From the NCBI GenBank assembly GCA_946803715.1, contig CAMPET010000100.1:82511-146510 (forward strand): 64,000 nt of DNA. The letters are read 5' to 3'. The notes beneath the pieces were generated by a model that saw only the letters and a list, made by a program, of their open reading frames with translations, made no database searches and was not told where the DNA came from. This DNA is from Beroe ovata (lineage: Eukaryota > Ctenophora > Nuda > Beroida > Beroidae). The translations under genes were made by a program, and so were the position numbers. This document shows, one piece after another, positions 1-12,400 of this stretch. The first letter of the stretch is position 1. Each line of letters starts with the position of its first letter.

Positions 1-2360
1 CCATCAACTGCATCAACAGATCTGAGAAGTGTCCTCAGCATCCAGATATTATCATTCATCCTGCTCTCACTGAGGATAACAGTTTTGATCCAAGCTGTCA
101 TTCTGCTTGTTGTCACCGTGTCCTTCTCCAAAACTGCCTCACATTGCTTCAAATCTTGGAGAACCGCTTCTTCCTCAGGGGGGCAGTTGCGGATTTTTTC
201 TTTAACGGTTTTCAGATGGGCAGCATGATCAGTCATTTCTCTACAAAATAGATCAGCCGACAGCAGACGGCGATAAACTCCAAGATGGAAGAGAAGTGCA
301 GTATTGTTGAGAATATGTGACATGTCATCCACTTCAGTTGGTTCTAAATTTGCAAGGAAATCTTTATATTCCTTCTTCAAGTGAGAATGATTGCCTCCAA
401 CTCGGGCTAACTCAGAGAAGTCTGACTGCATATTATTTGTCGTATAATATGATGGCTTGATATAAACACGAGATGCTGCAGCATGAGATGGATTTTCTGC
501 AAGAGACCTGGCAATAGCTAGGAATAGGTTAGACATGAATGCTTGCTGGTGGATGGGAATATTGCGCAAGTTTGATATGGATACTGCTGCTGCAAGAATT
601 TGGTTAATGAAGTCATTCAGGTAAGCAAGGAACTTTTTCAAATGCTTTCCCGACAATAATATGTCAAGCATTTTTGCGAACATTGCCTCGACTTGTTTGA
701 TTGCCCCATAGATGTTTTTTGTGGAATTTTCATATGACTCTTTGTGAGTGTCATTTCCAGGCCACCAGGCATGGGGTACAACAGAACATAGAAGTTGTCC
801 ATCAGGTCCCTTGAAATGTAGGAAGCGCATGAACCTGTGTCCAAATAATGGCGAGTTGATAATGATTTCACTGAATTTCGGATCAGCCAACATGTCAATG
901 GCGAGCTGCAGCAACTGCAACTTTTGTGTTGGCTGATTTGAGTAAACACAGCAATAGGACATCAGAGCAACTGTGTGGAATAGTTCATCAACAAAACTCT
1001 CAAGTTCCCACTCATCCAAGAAAGTTGTAATTGCTTCAAAGAATCTTGCTCTCTTCTCAGGTAGTTGACATTTCTCAGTAATAAATGGTACAATAAGTGA
1101 GTGGATTATGTATGGAGTTCTGACCAAGTGACCTATTTTGTCAAATATATGAGCCATGCTGATCTGAGTATAAAATAAATTGTTTTGCTTAGCAGAATTG
1201 AGTTGAATCTTGAGAATAGCATTCACAGATGTCAAGTATTGGTCAACGCAATACAGTTCTTCTGATGGATAAACCTGGATGGGCTCAAAACCTTCGATCT
1301 TGTAATTAAATGGTCGGTCACCAAAGTTTATCCTTATATGCTCTTCAAAGGAAAGTGATACTGCAGGAAAATATGCAAAACCAGTCCCAGTTCTAACATT
1401 TGTGAAGGCAACTCCAAGTGATACTCCATTTCTATAATATGATACTTCCCCTACATCCAAGTCTATACAGCAGCCTATAACATCACCAACATTCCATTCT
1501 TCACCATAATCTACAGCTCCTTTGTTCCACTTCTTAATTCTTTTTCCATCAAATGCAAATGAGTTTTCAGTATCCCCTACTCCCTCTTGAGTTGTGAAGT
1601 TTGCAAAACTGCTGGGTGTAGTCCATCCAAGCTGCATGATTCCACGACTGAGCAATAATGCTTCATACATCCATTTTCCTTTAGTCAATGCAGTATTAGC
1701 ACAGCATGTACTGAAGTTAGATTTACCTTCAATGTCTAGCTTATCATGGCTATAAACAAAGTATCCCATAGATCTTCCTGGATCCATTCTGACAATGGAG
1801 GGACCAAAAACACCATCAACCTCTGCTCTTTTTTTCATATCAACTGCATTATCTTTTGACTTATCAGTAGGAGTTGGTATAGAAATGGCCTGTCTTAAAC
1901 GGACATCCAGACTACTGAAAATAAGGGGCTTCTCTGAATTGAACTCATCAACATTTTGCATACTATACAGGAATGGAAATGCCTCTTGTAAGAAGCATGT
2001 CTGATCATGAGTTGATGAACCGAAGGATAAACTATTGCATAGTTCTGGAGATAGGGTGCTTCTGATGCTTTCTGAGGACTCTACTATTCTGAGCTGCCTC
2101 TTTGAATCTAGAGTGCTGAAAGGAGATTCAGTTATACACAATACTGTGAATATATGAAACAGAATAAACTCAACTACTTTGTTCAAAATACATTTCAAAA
2201 ATAGAGATTCTCTAACGACATAAATCAGCAAACTGAAAATAGTGATTGGATCATTCTTATTGCATAGTGCTTACCTGCTCCCAGATGAAGAGGGTATTTC
2301 AATATGGATTGGAGCAGCAATATCACCATTGATATCATCAGATTCCAAAGATGGGTCCAT
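1..2360 (-). CDS. RNF123: RNF123/KPC1-like E3 ubiquitin ligase, N-terminal part (runs off window start)
   Basis: Two exons are visible: 2360-2275, starting MDPSLES, and 2115-1, with donor gtaag at 2274 and acceptor ag at 2117-2116. The phases agree (AG|C). The second exon is open to the window edge, giving about 733 residues against roughly 1300 for vertebrate RNF123. A SPRY domain lies around residues 155-285 and includes the stretches MQLGWTTPSSFANF, EGVGDTENSFAFDG and YRNGVSLGVAF, which match the RNF123 SPRY by memory. The rest is the helical middle region. The C-terminal RING finger lies outside the window. RNF123 is the catalytic subunit of the cytoplasmic KPC ubiquitin ligase that targets p27Kip1; that role is family knowledge, not seen here. 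Codon use is ordinary and no frameshift was seen. Confidence 0.88.
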
Positions 2361-2896
2361 CAAACCTAGGTTTCACAACATGCTTATCCTGGGAGTGAAG
2401 TCAGATTACACATGAGAGGAGTTGTATCTATATTTCAATTTGGTTGTTTGTTTGTCCTTATGTCCATCACTAAATGCATGTGCTGATTTTAAGTTAAAGT
2501 GTGTGTTGCCATGGACACATGCTACTACTGTTATAGTGAACTGGGAGCTCATTTCTGATGATGGTGCTTTGTTAACGTTTTAGTTTTCATTGATGGAATG
2601 AATGCAAGTAGGTTCTGATTCGAGCAAAAGTCAAATTTCTTTTGAGTTGACAGTTGTTGCTTCTGCTCTGCAGTTATTCTTCTCGACTCACGTTAATTAC
2701 AATGTTATTTCCAATATGATTGGATTGAGCCACAATCAAAGCCATTGATAAGCATTAGATACTTGTTGGCAAAAGTGAATAAACAGTTGGTAAAAGTATA
2801 CAAAAAGAGTGCAGTGGCTCAATGTGATGGCAATGTTAACTTTGTCACAACATTAAACCGCTGTAAAAACACTTGCATCAGTGCATATCATCTATA

Positions 2897-2961
2897 AGAT
2901 TGCAGATGTTATACTTACATTAGCCTATAATAGGCTAATGTTAATATAACATCTGCAATCT
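2897..2961. repeat. Short near-perfect palindrome
   Basis: The arm starting agattgcagatgttat is followed by its reverse complement ending ataacatctgcaatct. The centre is attagcctataataggctaat. The whole 65 bp would fold into one hairpin, as a very small foldback element would. Confidence 0.8.
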
Positions 2962-3025
2962 ACATCAATTTAATTCAATTCAATTATAAATTTTTACAGC
3001 ACATTGCCAAAATATCATTTCATAC

Positions 3026-3170
3026 CTAGATATGTGGAGNTTATAATCAAATAATACCTTCTGGCGTGAGGGATACGTGCGATAATGCACGAACGCAGTG
3101 AGGGCGAGCACGTATCACGAAAACAGCCAGAAGGTATTATGTGTTATAATATTCTCCATGTGATATATAA
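3026..3170. repeat. Foldback element with atacctTCTGGC arms
   Basis: The left arm reads atatgtggag-N-ttataatcaaataataccttctggc. The right arm, gccagaaggtattat...ttataatattctccatgtgatat, is its inverse, with a GC-richer loop that itself contains gatacgtgcg/cacgtatc. A 35-bp direct repeat (caaaatatcatttcatac...tatgtggag) occurs at 3005-3039 and again near 3370-3404. The single N at 3040 sits at the edge of the first copy. Confidence 0.65.
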
Positions 3171-5138
3171 AACAGATATATATTTCAAAACAAAAAATAT
3201 ATAGTCTGTCCCGGAAGAGAGAGCAGTCAAAACAACGAAGGTATTAGCTGCTATAATCTTGCACTGCGAGCACCATTATCAGAAATAGAGAGCGTGCATT
3301 ATTAGCGGAAATAACGCCCGGAGAGTATTATAACAACCATTACTCATGCACAAAGTTCAATTCAATTGCCAAAATATCATTTCATACCTAGATATGTGGA
3401 GCTTCAAGTTTGTGCTGACGGCTAGCACCAAGTCAAATCTAAAATATGTTAAGAAGGCCACCCGCTAAGGACTAAATATATTATATGTGTGTCTTAAGAA
3501 TATTAATTTCTTTAACTTTTAGAACTAAATACCCTCAGTAACTGGTATATACTGCTTGAATTAATCAAGCTCTTAGGGAGCTATCAATAAAATAAATAAG
3601 ATAAATAACAAAATAAATAATAATTTTACAACTCAAAGGTCATGAATTCACACATAATTGCATCAAACATCTATATTTTAATTTGGTTGTTTGTTTGTCT
3701 TTCTGTATGTCTGTCACTAAATGCATGTGCTGATTTTGAAGTTAAAGTGCGCATTGTCATGGATAGGTGCTGCTACTGTAATAGTGATCTGGGAGCTCAT
3801 TTCTGATGATGGTGCTTTGATAACATTTTAGTTTTCGTTGATGGGATGAATGCAAGTATGTTCTGATTCGAGCAACGGTAAATTCTCTCCTGAGGCGACA
3901 GTTGTTGCTTCTGCTCTGCAGTTTTTCTCATCTACTCATGGTAAAATATGTTGTTTTCAAAAACAATACACAGCACAAATTGAAACGATTAACAAAAGTC
4001 GGACAAGTGGGCAAGTATCATTTTCTGTGTTTATTCAAGGAAATGGCCAAATTGTATCAATTGCTCCTCCATAAAATCATTGGTTCAGTTAATTATGTTG
4101 GATTTTTATTACAGGTCATGTTTAGCTGTCGTTCAAAAGTAACATCCTGTTGTCTTTCCAAAGGGCAGCTAATCACGTCCACTTGGCAGGTTTTCTAGTA
4201 ACATAATAATATAGTATTATCATATCCAAAAACAATTAAGAACTTTTGACTTCCGCAGCCGTTCAAATGCGTAAAAATGATTTGATATGAAATTTATCCG
4301 CAGCCCGTCCGTGGCGCGCCCCTCATTCACATATCACACTGCCATGTTATCAATTTTAAATATGATGTTCCCAGTTCCCACGCTGCGTAACCCTAATTCT
4401 CCGCGGCGCGTTCATGCGCGCGCGTTTCCTTTTTACGACTTTTCAGTTTACTGAGTAGTTGTCTGGCGATGCTAGACCGCTGATGCAAGCCGCGATCAAA
4501 AATAAGTTGTCTGAGAATAAGTTGCGCGCGCGCGCGACGAAATTCTCGACAGGGTCTATCATCGATTGACAACTGAGTAGTATAAAATTGTATTTAATTT
4601 GAAGGATTTTTCCTTACCGTCGCACGCGCACCGCGCATTGCCAACCCACCTCACGCCAATGGACTCGCCAGTACGCGCGCGCGACCAGACTCANCACTCG
4701 ACCATTGCATACTGACTTTGCCTGGGCTACTCCAGTACAACTCAAAGGTCATGAATTCAATTTTAATTAGGTTGTTTGTTTATCTTTCTGTATGTCTGTC
4801 ACTAAATGCATGTGCTGATTTTGAAGTTAAGGTGCACGTTGTCATGGATAGGTGCTACTACTGTAATAGTGAACTGGGAGTTCATTTCTGATGATAGTGC
4901 TTTACTGCTTTGAGTTTGATAACGTTTTAGAATTTTCGTTGATGGGATGAATGCATACGTTTTTGCCTGGCGATGCTAGACCCAGCCCAGCTGAGAATAA
5001 TTTGCGGCGCGCGCGCAATAAAATTCTCGACAGGGGCTATCATCGACAGCCAAGTATGTTTTGATTTGAACAGCTGTGCCTAGCATCGCCAGCGAGAATA
5101 ATTAGCCGCGCGCGCGTAATGAAATTCTTGACAGGGGA

Positions 5139-5239
5139 TTGTAGAATTTCACCCTACTCTTGCTAGCAAGATTTTATTCCTGGGATCGACGGATTGAATA
5201 TCGCGCGCACCGCGCCGACGGTAGGGTAAAATCCTACAA
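5139..5239. mobile_element. MITE, TTGTAGGATTT family, copy 1
   Basis: The left end is ttgtagaatttcaccctac and the right end is ggtagggtaaaatcctacaa, an inverted pair with a GC-rich interior. It sits inside another small element, whose attctTgacagggg sequence resumes as cgacaggggctat after the right terminus. The flanking gacagggg is therefore a likely target duplication, shifted by one base. The other copies are at 15357, 19645, 45994 (cut) and 46138. Confidence 0.7.
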
Positions 5240-5682
5240 CGACAGGGGCTATTAGGGTATTACCCTGGGCTATCATCGCGACAGCCAAGCAACGTGTGCA
5301 CAAGACATGACATGACAAAATATGACAAATTTTGTTTGTCGTAAACAGATTTGATCATGCGTGGCAGATATGAATAAAGTGAGCTGATTGCTGAATGTCT
5401 TGCCGGATGTTATCAGCTCTCATCTTGATAATTTTGCACTTCAGGATTCCCACACTGTGCTATTGTATGTTTTATTCATTACAACACTTGATGTGATTGA
5501 CCTTTCATTGATTTTCTTCATTGGTTTTGTCTCTCATGATGAATCCAGCCAATAAGCAGTGAAGTAAAAAGGTCCTTCCCTTTCATAAATGAACAATATT
5601 GAGGTGCTGATATTGCAATGTTGCAATGACATTAATATTTTTAGGCTTTTTATGACAGGTTTCATGGCAATGAGAAAAGTTG

Positions 5683-7758
5683 ATGTCAGTAGAAGAAAAC
5701 ACTGAATTGTCGAATGAAAATTCGAGTACAGCCAATTTAACAGATATCAAAAAGAGAGGCGCTTTATCTGTCAATTTAAGTTTCACAAGATACGATGTTG
5801 TAAAACGTGTTGCAGAAGCACTTGGCTACTCCACTACTATTGAGAATGAAGATGCATTCATAATTTGGTCTGATAGTACTGTCACTGCTGAAAGATGTGC
5901 AGAGCTGAAACCTTATCAAAGAATAAACCATTTCCCAGGAATGGGTGAAATAGCCAGAAAAGACTGCTTAGCAAGGAATCTACAGAAAATGCAGAAGATT
6001 TACTCTGATGACTACGACTTCTTCCCAAAATCATGGACCCTGCCAGCAGATTATACAACATTAATGAATCATTATCATGATCTTAAGAAGCGACGTAAGA
6101 ACAAAACTTTCATATGCAAACCAGCTAATGGAGCCATGGGAAATGGAATTCATTTATTGCAAAATCTTGAAAAAATTGGTATCCATGACCATATGGTTGT
6201 TCAGGAGTATCTTGATAGACCTCTGATTATTGATGGCATGAAGTTTGATCTAAGAATTTATGTGCTAGTTTTGTCATGCGACCCTTTGAAAGTATTCTTA
6301 TATGATGATGGTCTTATGAGACTCAGTACAAGTGAATATGCCCCTCCTACAGAGAAAAACATTGACAACATGTTCATGCATTTAACAAATTATAGCATAA
6401 ACAAATCAAATGAAAACTATGAGAACTGTGATGATGAAACCAAAGGAAGTAAAAGGAGTATCAAATACCTGCGTTCCTGGATGGCTAGCCACAACTATAG
6501 TTTCACAACACTCTGGAACAGCATTGCAGATATTGTGATCAAAACAATGATTGTAGCTGAACCATATTTGCTCCATGCATATCGCATGGCACGCCCGGGA
6601 ACAACATCTGCTTCTACTAGTAGTGTTTGTTTTGAGGTACTTGGGATGGACATTTTTGTTGATAGGAAGCTACGTCCATGGCTTTTAGAAGTAAATCGAA
6701 GTCCCAGCTTTGGTTGTGATAGCAAAGTTGATTCAGATATAAAATTTGATGTAATCAGAACTGCGTTTTCATTGTTAAACCTCAAACCAAGTGAAAAAAG
6801 GAGAGCTCTAGCTGCTCAAAAAGAATTGAGTAGAGCAAGACTTTTGAGACCAAGAAACAGTTTGGCTAGAAAGACACAGTTTGATGCTAGGAAAGCTCTT
6901 CTCAGATCTCAGCTTACTGAGTTGAGGAGAGTGTCGGACCAATCAAAATACGAGGACAACAACAGTGGGAAATATCGGAGAATATTTCCAGCTCGCACCT
7001 CAATTCAAAATGATTATGTTAACCTGCTTAATGGTGCATTCAGGACATTCCTAGCTGGTCGAGGCAGCATGTTGGAACACAAATCACATCAAGGAATGTT
7101 ACAACACCTCAGAGAATCTGAGCTGTTGGACATGTTGCAACAGTGTGAAAATGATGAAGCTGAGGCACAAAATGCACAAGCTGAAGCAGCGGCTGCTGCA
7201 GTTACAGCTGCAACTCAACCAACTCAAAGAGCTACAATCAAGATGCAACCTCTTCATAAGATGAGACCCTGGTCCTCACCTCCACCTTCCCCATTTCCAT
7301 TCTCCCGATACGTAACTTCCCCCACTTCCTACAGCAGTACTCCTGTCAATGAAGACAGCTCATCAATCAGATCCAACTTTAGAGCACGACGGTTGAAGTT
7401 ACACTCTGATGACATGGAAAATTCTCTGAGAAAATCAAATGCAATACTCTTGAAGCGGATTGATTCTCTATTCAAAGAGGATAACCCTGCAGGGAATAGC
7501 AAATTTGTGGATCCAACAAAAAAGGCATCTCCCCTCAAAACTGTTCCATTCCGATCAAAGAAGATTGTGTTTAACTCAATTATCAAGTACAAAAACAAAT
7601 CCTTGTTATCTTGCAACATCAACAATTTGAGTGATAACACAATGAACATTGATAGAAAATATGTCGGTAAGTCCTCTTCAACTACTCACAATCGTTTTTG
7701 TCGGTGTCCAGAGGTTTGTGCTAAAAACAAAAATTATCACATTCGGCCTTATCGATAA
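5683..7758 (+). CDS. TTLL7: Tubulin polyglutamylase, TTLL7-type, single exon
   Basis: The ORF runs from ATG 5683 to a stop at 7756-7758 (691 aa). TTLL7-type enzymes add glutamate side chains to tubulin tails in cilia and neurites. The TTL core is complete: INHFPGMGE near residue 85, the ATP-binding KPANGAMGNGI from K146, QEYLDRPLIIDGMKFDLRIY, MHLTNYSINK, GSKRSIKYL and EVNRSPSF from E336. The wording KPANGAMG and the downstream GKYRRIFP...LLNGAFRTFLAGRG block match TTLL7 rather than TTLL6 or TTLL4. The C-terminal half is low complexity (Ala/Gln, Ser/Pro). Vertebrate TTLL7 is about 890 aa, and I could not find the distal C-terminal domain downstream. A gtaagt at 7664 could be a donor to an unseen exon. 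The lack of introns contrasts with the gene's neighbours. Confidence 0.9.
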   Translation: MSVEENTELSNENSSTANLTDIKKRGALSVNLSFTRYDVVKRVAEALGYSTTIENEDAFIIWSDSTVTAERCAELKPYQRINHFPGMGEIARKDCLARNLQKMQKIYSDDYDFFPKSWTLPADYTTLMNHYHDLKKRRKNKTFICKPANGAMGNGIHLLQNLEKIGIHDHMVVQEYLDRPLIIDGMKFDLRIYVLVLSCDPLKVFLYDDGLMRLSTSEYAPPTEKNIDNMFMHLTNYSINKSNENYENCDDETKGSKRSIKYLRSWMASHNYSFTTLWNSIADIVIKTMIVAEPYLLHAYRMARPGTTSASTSSVCFEVLGMDIFVDRKLRPWLLEVNRSPSFGCDSKVDSDIKFDVIRTAFSLLNLKPSEKRRALAAQKELSRARLLRPRNSLARKTQFDARKALLRSQLTELRRVSDQSKYEDNNSGKYRRIFPARTSIQNDYVNLLNGAFRTFLAGRGSMLEHKSHQGMLQHLRESELLDMLQQCENDEAEAQNAQAEAAAAAVTAATQPTQRATIKMQPLHKMRPWSSPPPSPFPFSRYVTSPTSYSSTPVNEDSSSIRSNFRARRLKLHSDDMENSLRKSNAILLKRIDSLFKEDNPAGNSKFVDPTKKASPLKTVPFRSKKIVFNSIIKYKNKSLLSCNINNLSDNTMNIDRKYVGKSSSTTHNRFCRCPEVCAKNKNYHIRPYR

Positions 7759-8723
7759 CTTAGGTGCCTGTTCTCATTAGAATGAATAGAACTTTTTGAT
7801 ATAGTTTAAGTATCTATTCATGTAATGTTGATCTCCCAAGAAACTATATGCTTTTTCAGTAGGTATCAATGAGGGTTTTATTTCATTTACATTTCAGTTT
7901 TGATAAAGATTTATAGCCTGTAGGTAACAATAAATTCAACTCTTTAGGTTGGTGTTATCAATGTCCTTAGAGCATAGAAACTTAGGATGTGATCCTATAT
8001 TTTAACTTGGAGAGAGGCAAAGTGTTTTCCTTGATCCCATAATGCTTCAAAAATTTGATATTCTTACAATTCAATGATAAATGTTAACTTGAAAAACTGC
8101 ATGCTAACCAAAGGTATTGAAGAAGAATTTTCGTTAAAAATGTGAATGTGTGATCTTATAATGTATGCTATATTAACATTGCTAAAACTAATCATTAAGT
8201 GGTGTTAGGTACTGCTTGATGAGATTTTTACAACTTGCATGATCTGAGTTATTTCTAAACAACTCACGTTTAAAGAAGTATAAGTTTGTCATTTTCAATA
8301 TGATATGGATTATTCCTGAGCTTCATCCAGTTCATGTCTTGTCAGAGATATAAACTGCGCTTGTGTCTACTGTCTACAGTATGTTTCGGACTTCGGTATA
8401 ATTTCTTACAAAAAGGAAGGACGCCCTTGTCATTCAAGGTGTAATGCTTGTATTCAAGGTGTAAATTTCCTTTCAATTCGACTTTATGAGTGTTCAAATT
8501 TTATTGAACAAACTTTCCCTCAGTTCGAAATTTTAGAAATAGCCCTTTTGCTCTGTAATGGTAATTTGTTGTATATGATGAATGAGACTTGGTAAGATCC
8601 CCGACATGTTTTTTTTCCTATTCTTGCCCCTTTCCACTCGATATTCCACCATTTTTATGACAATGCGGATTTCCCAAACCAATTTCCCCGATGTTGACCT
8701 GACCAACCCTCCATCTAGGAATC
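7759..8723. other. Intergenic, TTLL7 3' flank to AK8 start
   Basis: The stretch is AT-rich with no open frame of note and no sequence resembling the missing TTLL7 C-terminal domain. Nothing else was seen. Confidence 0.6.
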
Positions 8724-9403
8724 ATGGACGAGACAAAGAGACCACTCAGAATTCCCCCTGAGTTCACTATGTATGCCGAGAAGAATGACCTCTTTTCTCT
8801 TTACGAGGTTTGTGCATGCCTTCAATTCATCAAGTATATTAGGTTACTTGACAGTGATGTGGTCAGAGACTCAGAGATTTGGGAATCAAAACAGTCTTCA
8901 AAAATAAGGATGGAAATGTCTGATTGCCTGTCCTTCTCTCTGTTTGTGTGCCACGATTTCCACATTCACTGTGTTTTTTCCATGGTGTTGGTACCTTAAT
9001 TCTTCAGTGAAACATCGGGAAATTGGATAGTTGATTCTGTAGTCTTGGATGCATCACATATGCTATTTCAGGTCACTATTTTCTATGTGCAGGCACCTAG
9101 GTACTGACGTACTGTTTTAATGAAGCAAACTTACATTCTCAATGTGTACCCCTTGCATTAACTCATTAATTAACTAAGATGCTCAGAATTACTCAGTACT
9201 ACAAGGTGGCTTTGTCATTGCCACGTGATAAACACGCAACAAACATGCACAAGTACCTAGGCCTCCTGCCAGAAATCAGTCAGTTATGCCACAACAATAA
9301 TAGGAATAGTAATAAACAGTGTAATGAGGCACAAATGATTCTGTCTGGCTTAATATGCACAAGACTCATTCTCATGTCTTTATTAGCTCCTAATATGCAA
9401 GTA

Positions 9404-9443
<40 letters not shown>

Positions 9444-12400
9444 ACACACACCCAAACAAAAAAAACAAAAAATAAAGACANNNNNNNNNNNNNNNNNNNN
9501 NNNNNNNNNNNNNNNNNNNNNNNNNNNNNNNNNNNNNNNNNNNNNNNNNNNNNNNNNNNNNNNNNNNNNNNNNNNNNNNNNNACACACACACACACACAC
9601 ACGCCACAAAATTTCGTCCTCCATCGATTAGCAAGTTTCAATCCAGCATGCAGAGCTGCATTATCATTGATATAACTCACTTAGGTTGATGCAACTCAGG
9701 TTGTGAATTAGTGAATTCGGATCCTGATAGTAGGACTAGGTATACTGCAAATACCGAAAATAATCAGGCTACCTATATCAGAAACTAAACACATGCATCG
9801 ATTTCAAACACAAGAATAGCTAGAATCTGTTAATAACCAATACAAGCGGTTACCATACAGTAGATAATACCCTCGGATGCGAAGCAAGGCACATGTCCTG
9901 CATTGTCCAATGAAAAGTCCGATGATTTGGGAACTATAATAACATGACACTCTATTCAATATTCATCCTATACATGTTATCTGACAGTTATCTGACAGCT
10001 GGCAGTTGAGACATGTTATCTGACAGCTGACAGTTGAGACATATAATCTGACAGCTGACGCCTGACACTGTTTCAGAGGATGATACAGGAGGTTGTGGTG
10101 TCACAGCCGGTTGACCCACTCGAGCACATGATCAACTTCCTACACCGACAAAATGATGACGGTAAGTCAGCGTGAGGGAGAGAGTGTTGAGGTAAAGAGA
10201 GTGTTGACCGTCCAGATGTCAGGGGGATAAGTGTTTGGGGGGGTCAAATGTTTGGGGTGGTGCAATGTCAGGGGGTTAATAAGTGTATGGGGGGGGATCA
10301 AATGTGGCAGTGATATCTACAGTGAGGGTGAGAGTCACTGGGTGAAAGTGAAGAATGTGATTTCGGCTTCATTGAAATATAACAGAGGGCTGAGAGGCGA
10401 TAGAGTTAGCTAATTTATTGTACTCTTTTGTTGATCTGCAACTCCTATTCAGTGCCACAGATCGTTATAATTGGTCCGCCGGCCTCTGGAAAAGGAAGTA
10501 TCGTAAGTGCGAGATTGATTGAGGACTGGTTCTTTGAATATACTAGATTTTAGTAGCCCGAATATTGTAGGGAGTAATTTTAACGCTCATATCAACCACT
10601 CAGGCACAGCTGATTTGCAAAGAGAGTGGTATTCGGAAGATTGACACCAAGGAAATTCTTTCTGTTGAAATTGAACAAACAAAGCAGGTGCTTTTTTTTA
10701 ACACACTTCAAAATTATTAGCTCATTCAAGTTTGTTCTGATGACACCACTTCAGAATTTGACATTAACACCGGAAACTTCTTTGTCCCACCTTTTTACTA
10801 GCACCTCTTCGATCCATTGACACCGCTATAATGTTTCTTGACACCACTACGTGTGCGTGACATCCCTATGCATTAACGTGACTCAGTAATCACATCCGAA
10901 CATTAGCAAGCCCCCTTGCTATGTCAGAGGAGGGCATGTATAATATGCTGTTATATCCCAATATCATCTGCTACATATTTACTGGTCATTGTCTCAATCG
11001 ATCTAAATATGACAAACACTTTGTTTCTTAGCAAGAATAAGTGACGCGATGTTAGTATGCTAAATGCCAATAGCAATAAGAACACTAAGTGACCCTATCT
11101 CAGACTTGATGCTTTCAGTAACCAAGTCTTTTTTCCTCAGGTTAAAGAGTGTATCGAGAAGAATACTGACATTCCTGGTGATATTCTTGGAGCAGTTGTT
11201 AAGAACAGGATTTCAAAGAAAGATTGTGTTGACCAGGTTTGTAACTGATCGCCACTGAGTCATATTTACTTCATCTATTTTGCTCATTGTCGATGATAGT
11301 TCGTACTTCGTATTCACGACATAATATTTTGTTTTGCCATTTGGCCAAAGAATATTGCACATATACGGAACGCGCGCTAGCACTCTTTTGTGCTAGTCGC
11401 CAATTTGCGCGCGTTCCCATAGTGACCGCAACATTTCACAAATTGTTGCAACGAAAATACTGCATTCTTATCTTGTTATCGGTAAACTAGCATATTTCAC
11501 CGGAAACGCTCACAGGGATGGGTTCTGGTTGGATATCCTAAGACACGTGATCAGGCACTGGCTCTACAGAGACATGGCATATTTGCTAAACACATGGGTA
11601 TGAAACACGCTGCTCGCATACAGTTCACTTCACTATTTAAACAACTCATATGAAAACAGATTGGATAACGGATAACATTAAGTGGAAAATTGACATGCTA
11701 TTGTATTCTGCAGTGTTCATGGAAGCTCCGGATGTCGTACTTATGGAACGGTTTATGGGAAAACGAATCGACCCTCAAACAGGGGGTACGTACTCAAATT
11801 AAATATACTCACTACTTCGCTAGACCTTTTGTGTGATATGGGGGGGAATACTTGAGTACTTTTCTTCTAAATCATGAGTGTGTGTGTGTTTCAGACATAT
11901 ACCATGTGACATTTGAGCCGCCAGAGAACCCCGAGGTTTCACGACGCATCACAACAATTGATAACCAGACGGAGAAATTCATTCGGAAACAGTTGATCCA
12001 CTTCCACAGGTAGGGAATATGATTGGAATGGGGAGCTCTCCAGCCCCAACAACGTTCTTTTCATTCTGTTTGCAAATTGTCGTATTATTGTAGTGGAAAG
12101 AATTTATAGAAAGCAACTGTATAGTGTTAATTGAAGCATGATAAACTCAACTTTTCTATGCTTACTAACGAAACTTGCTCCGAGTTTAAATTCCGATATA
12201 CCATTGAAAAAGTTAAAGAGCGTTTCATCATGGAAAACTGTGCGGATGAAAGCTTTTCCCTGGTCCATATTCTACACACTTCTTTATACATGAATGCTGG
12301 TGATGTCAGATGAGAGCAAGTTTTGTTCCTTCATTGCATAGTGATACACATTGCACAAACACACGACGCGATGCCACACCTCAATGCCCCCTGCGTTGAT

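Larger units (their letters stand above)
2361..5682. other. Repeat-rich intergenic region between divergent RNF123 and TTLL7
   Basis: I found no coding exon. The stretch is built of mobile-element debris. One dispersed repeat occurs three times in the same orientation, at about 2427-2760, 3667-3960 and 4763-4960; copies share the words tttgtttgtct, gtcactaaatgcatgtgctg and ctgggagctcatttctgatg. GC-rich CG-repeat blocks at 4290-4720 and 4960-5290 carry a second repeat ending in attctcgacaggggctatc. Small open frames at 3850-4198 lie inside the repeat and do not look coding. Confidence 0.7.

Noticed and set aside
3850-4198. Two overlapping plus-strand open frames
   Set aside because: They fall inside one copy of a dispersed repeat that is not open in its other copies.
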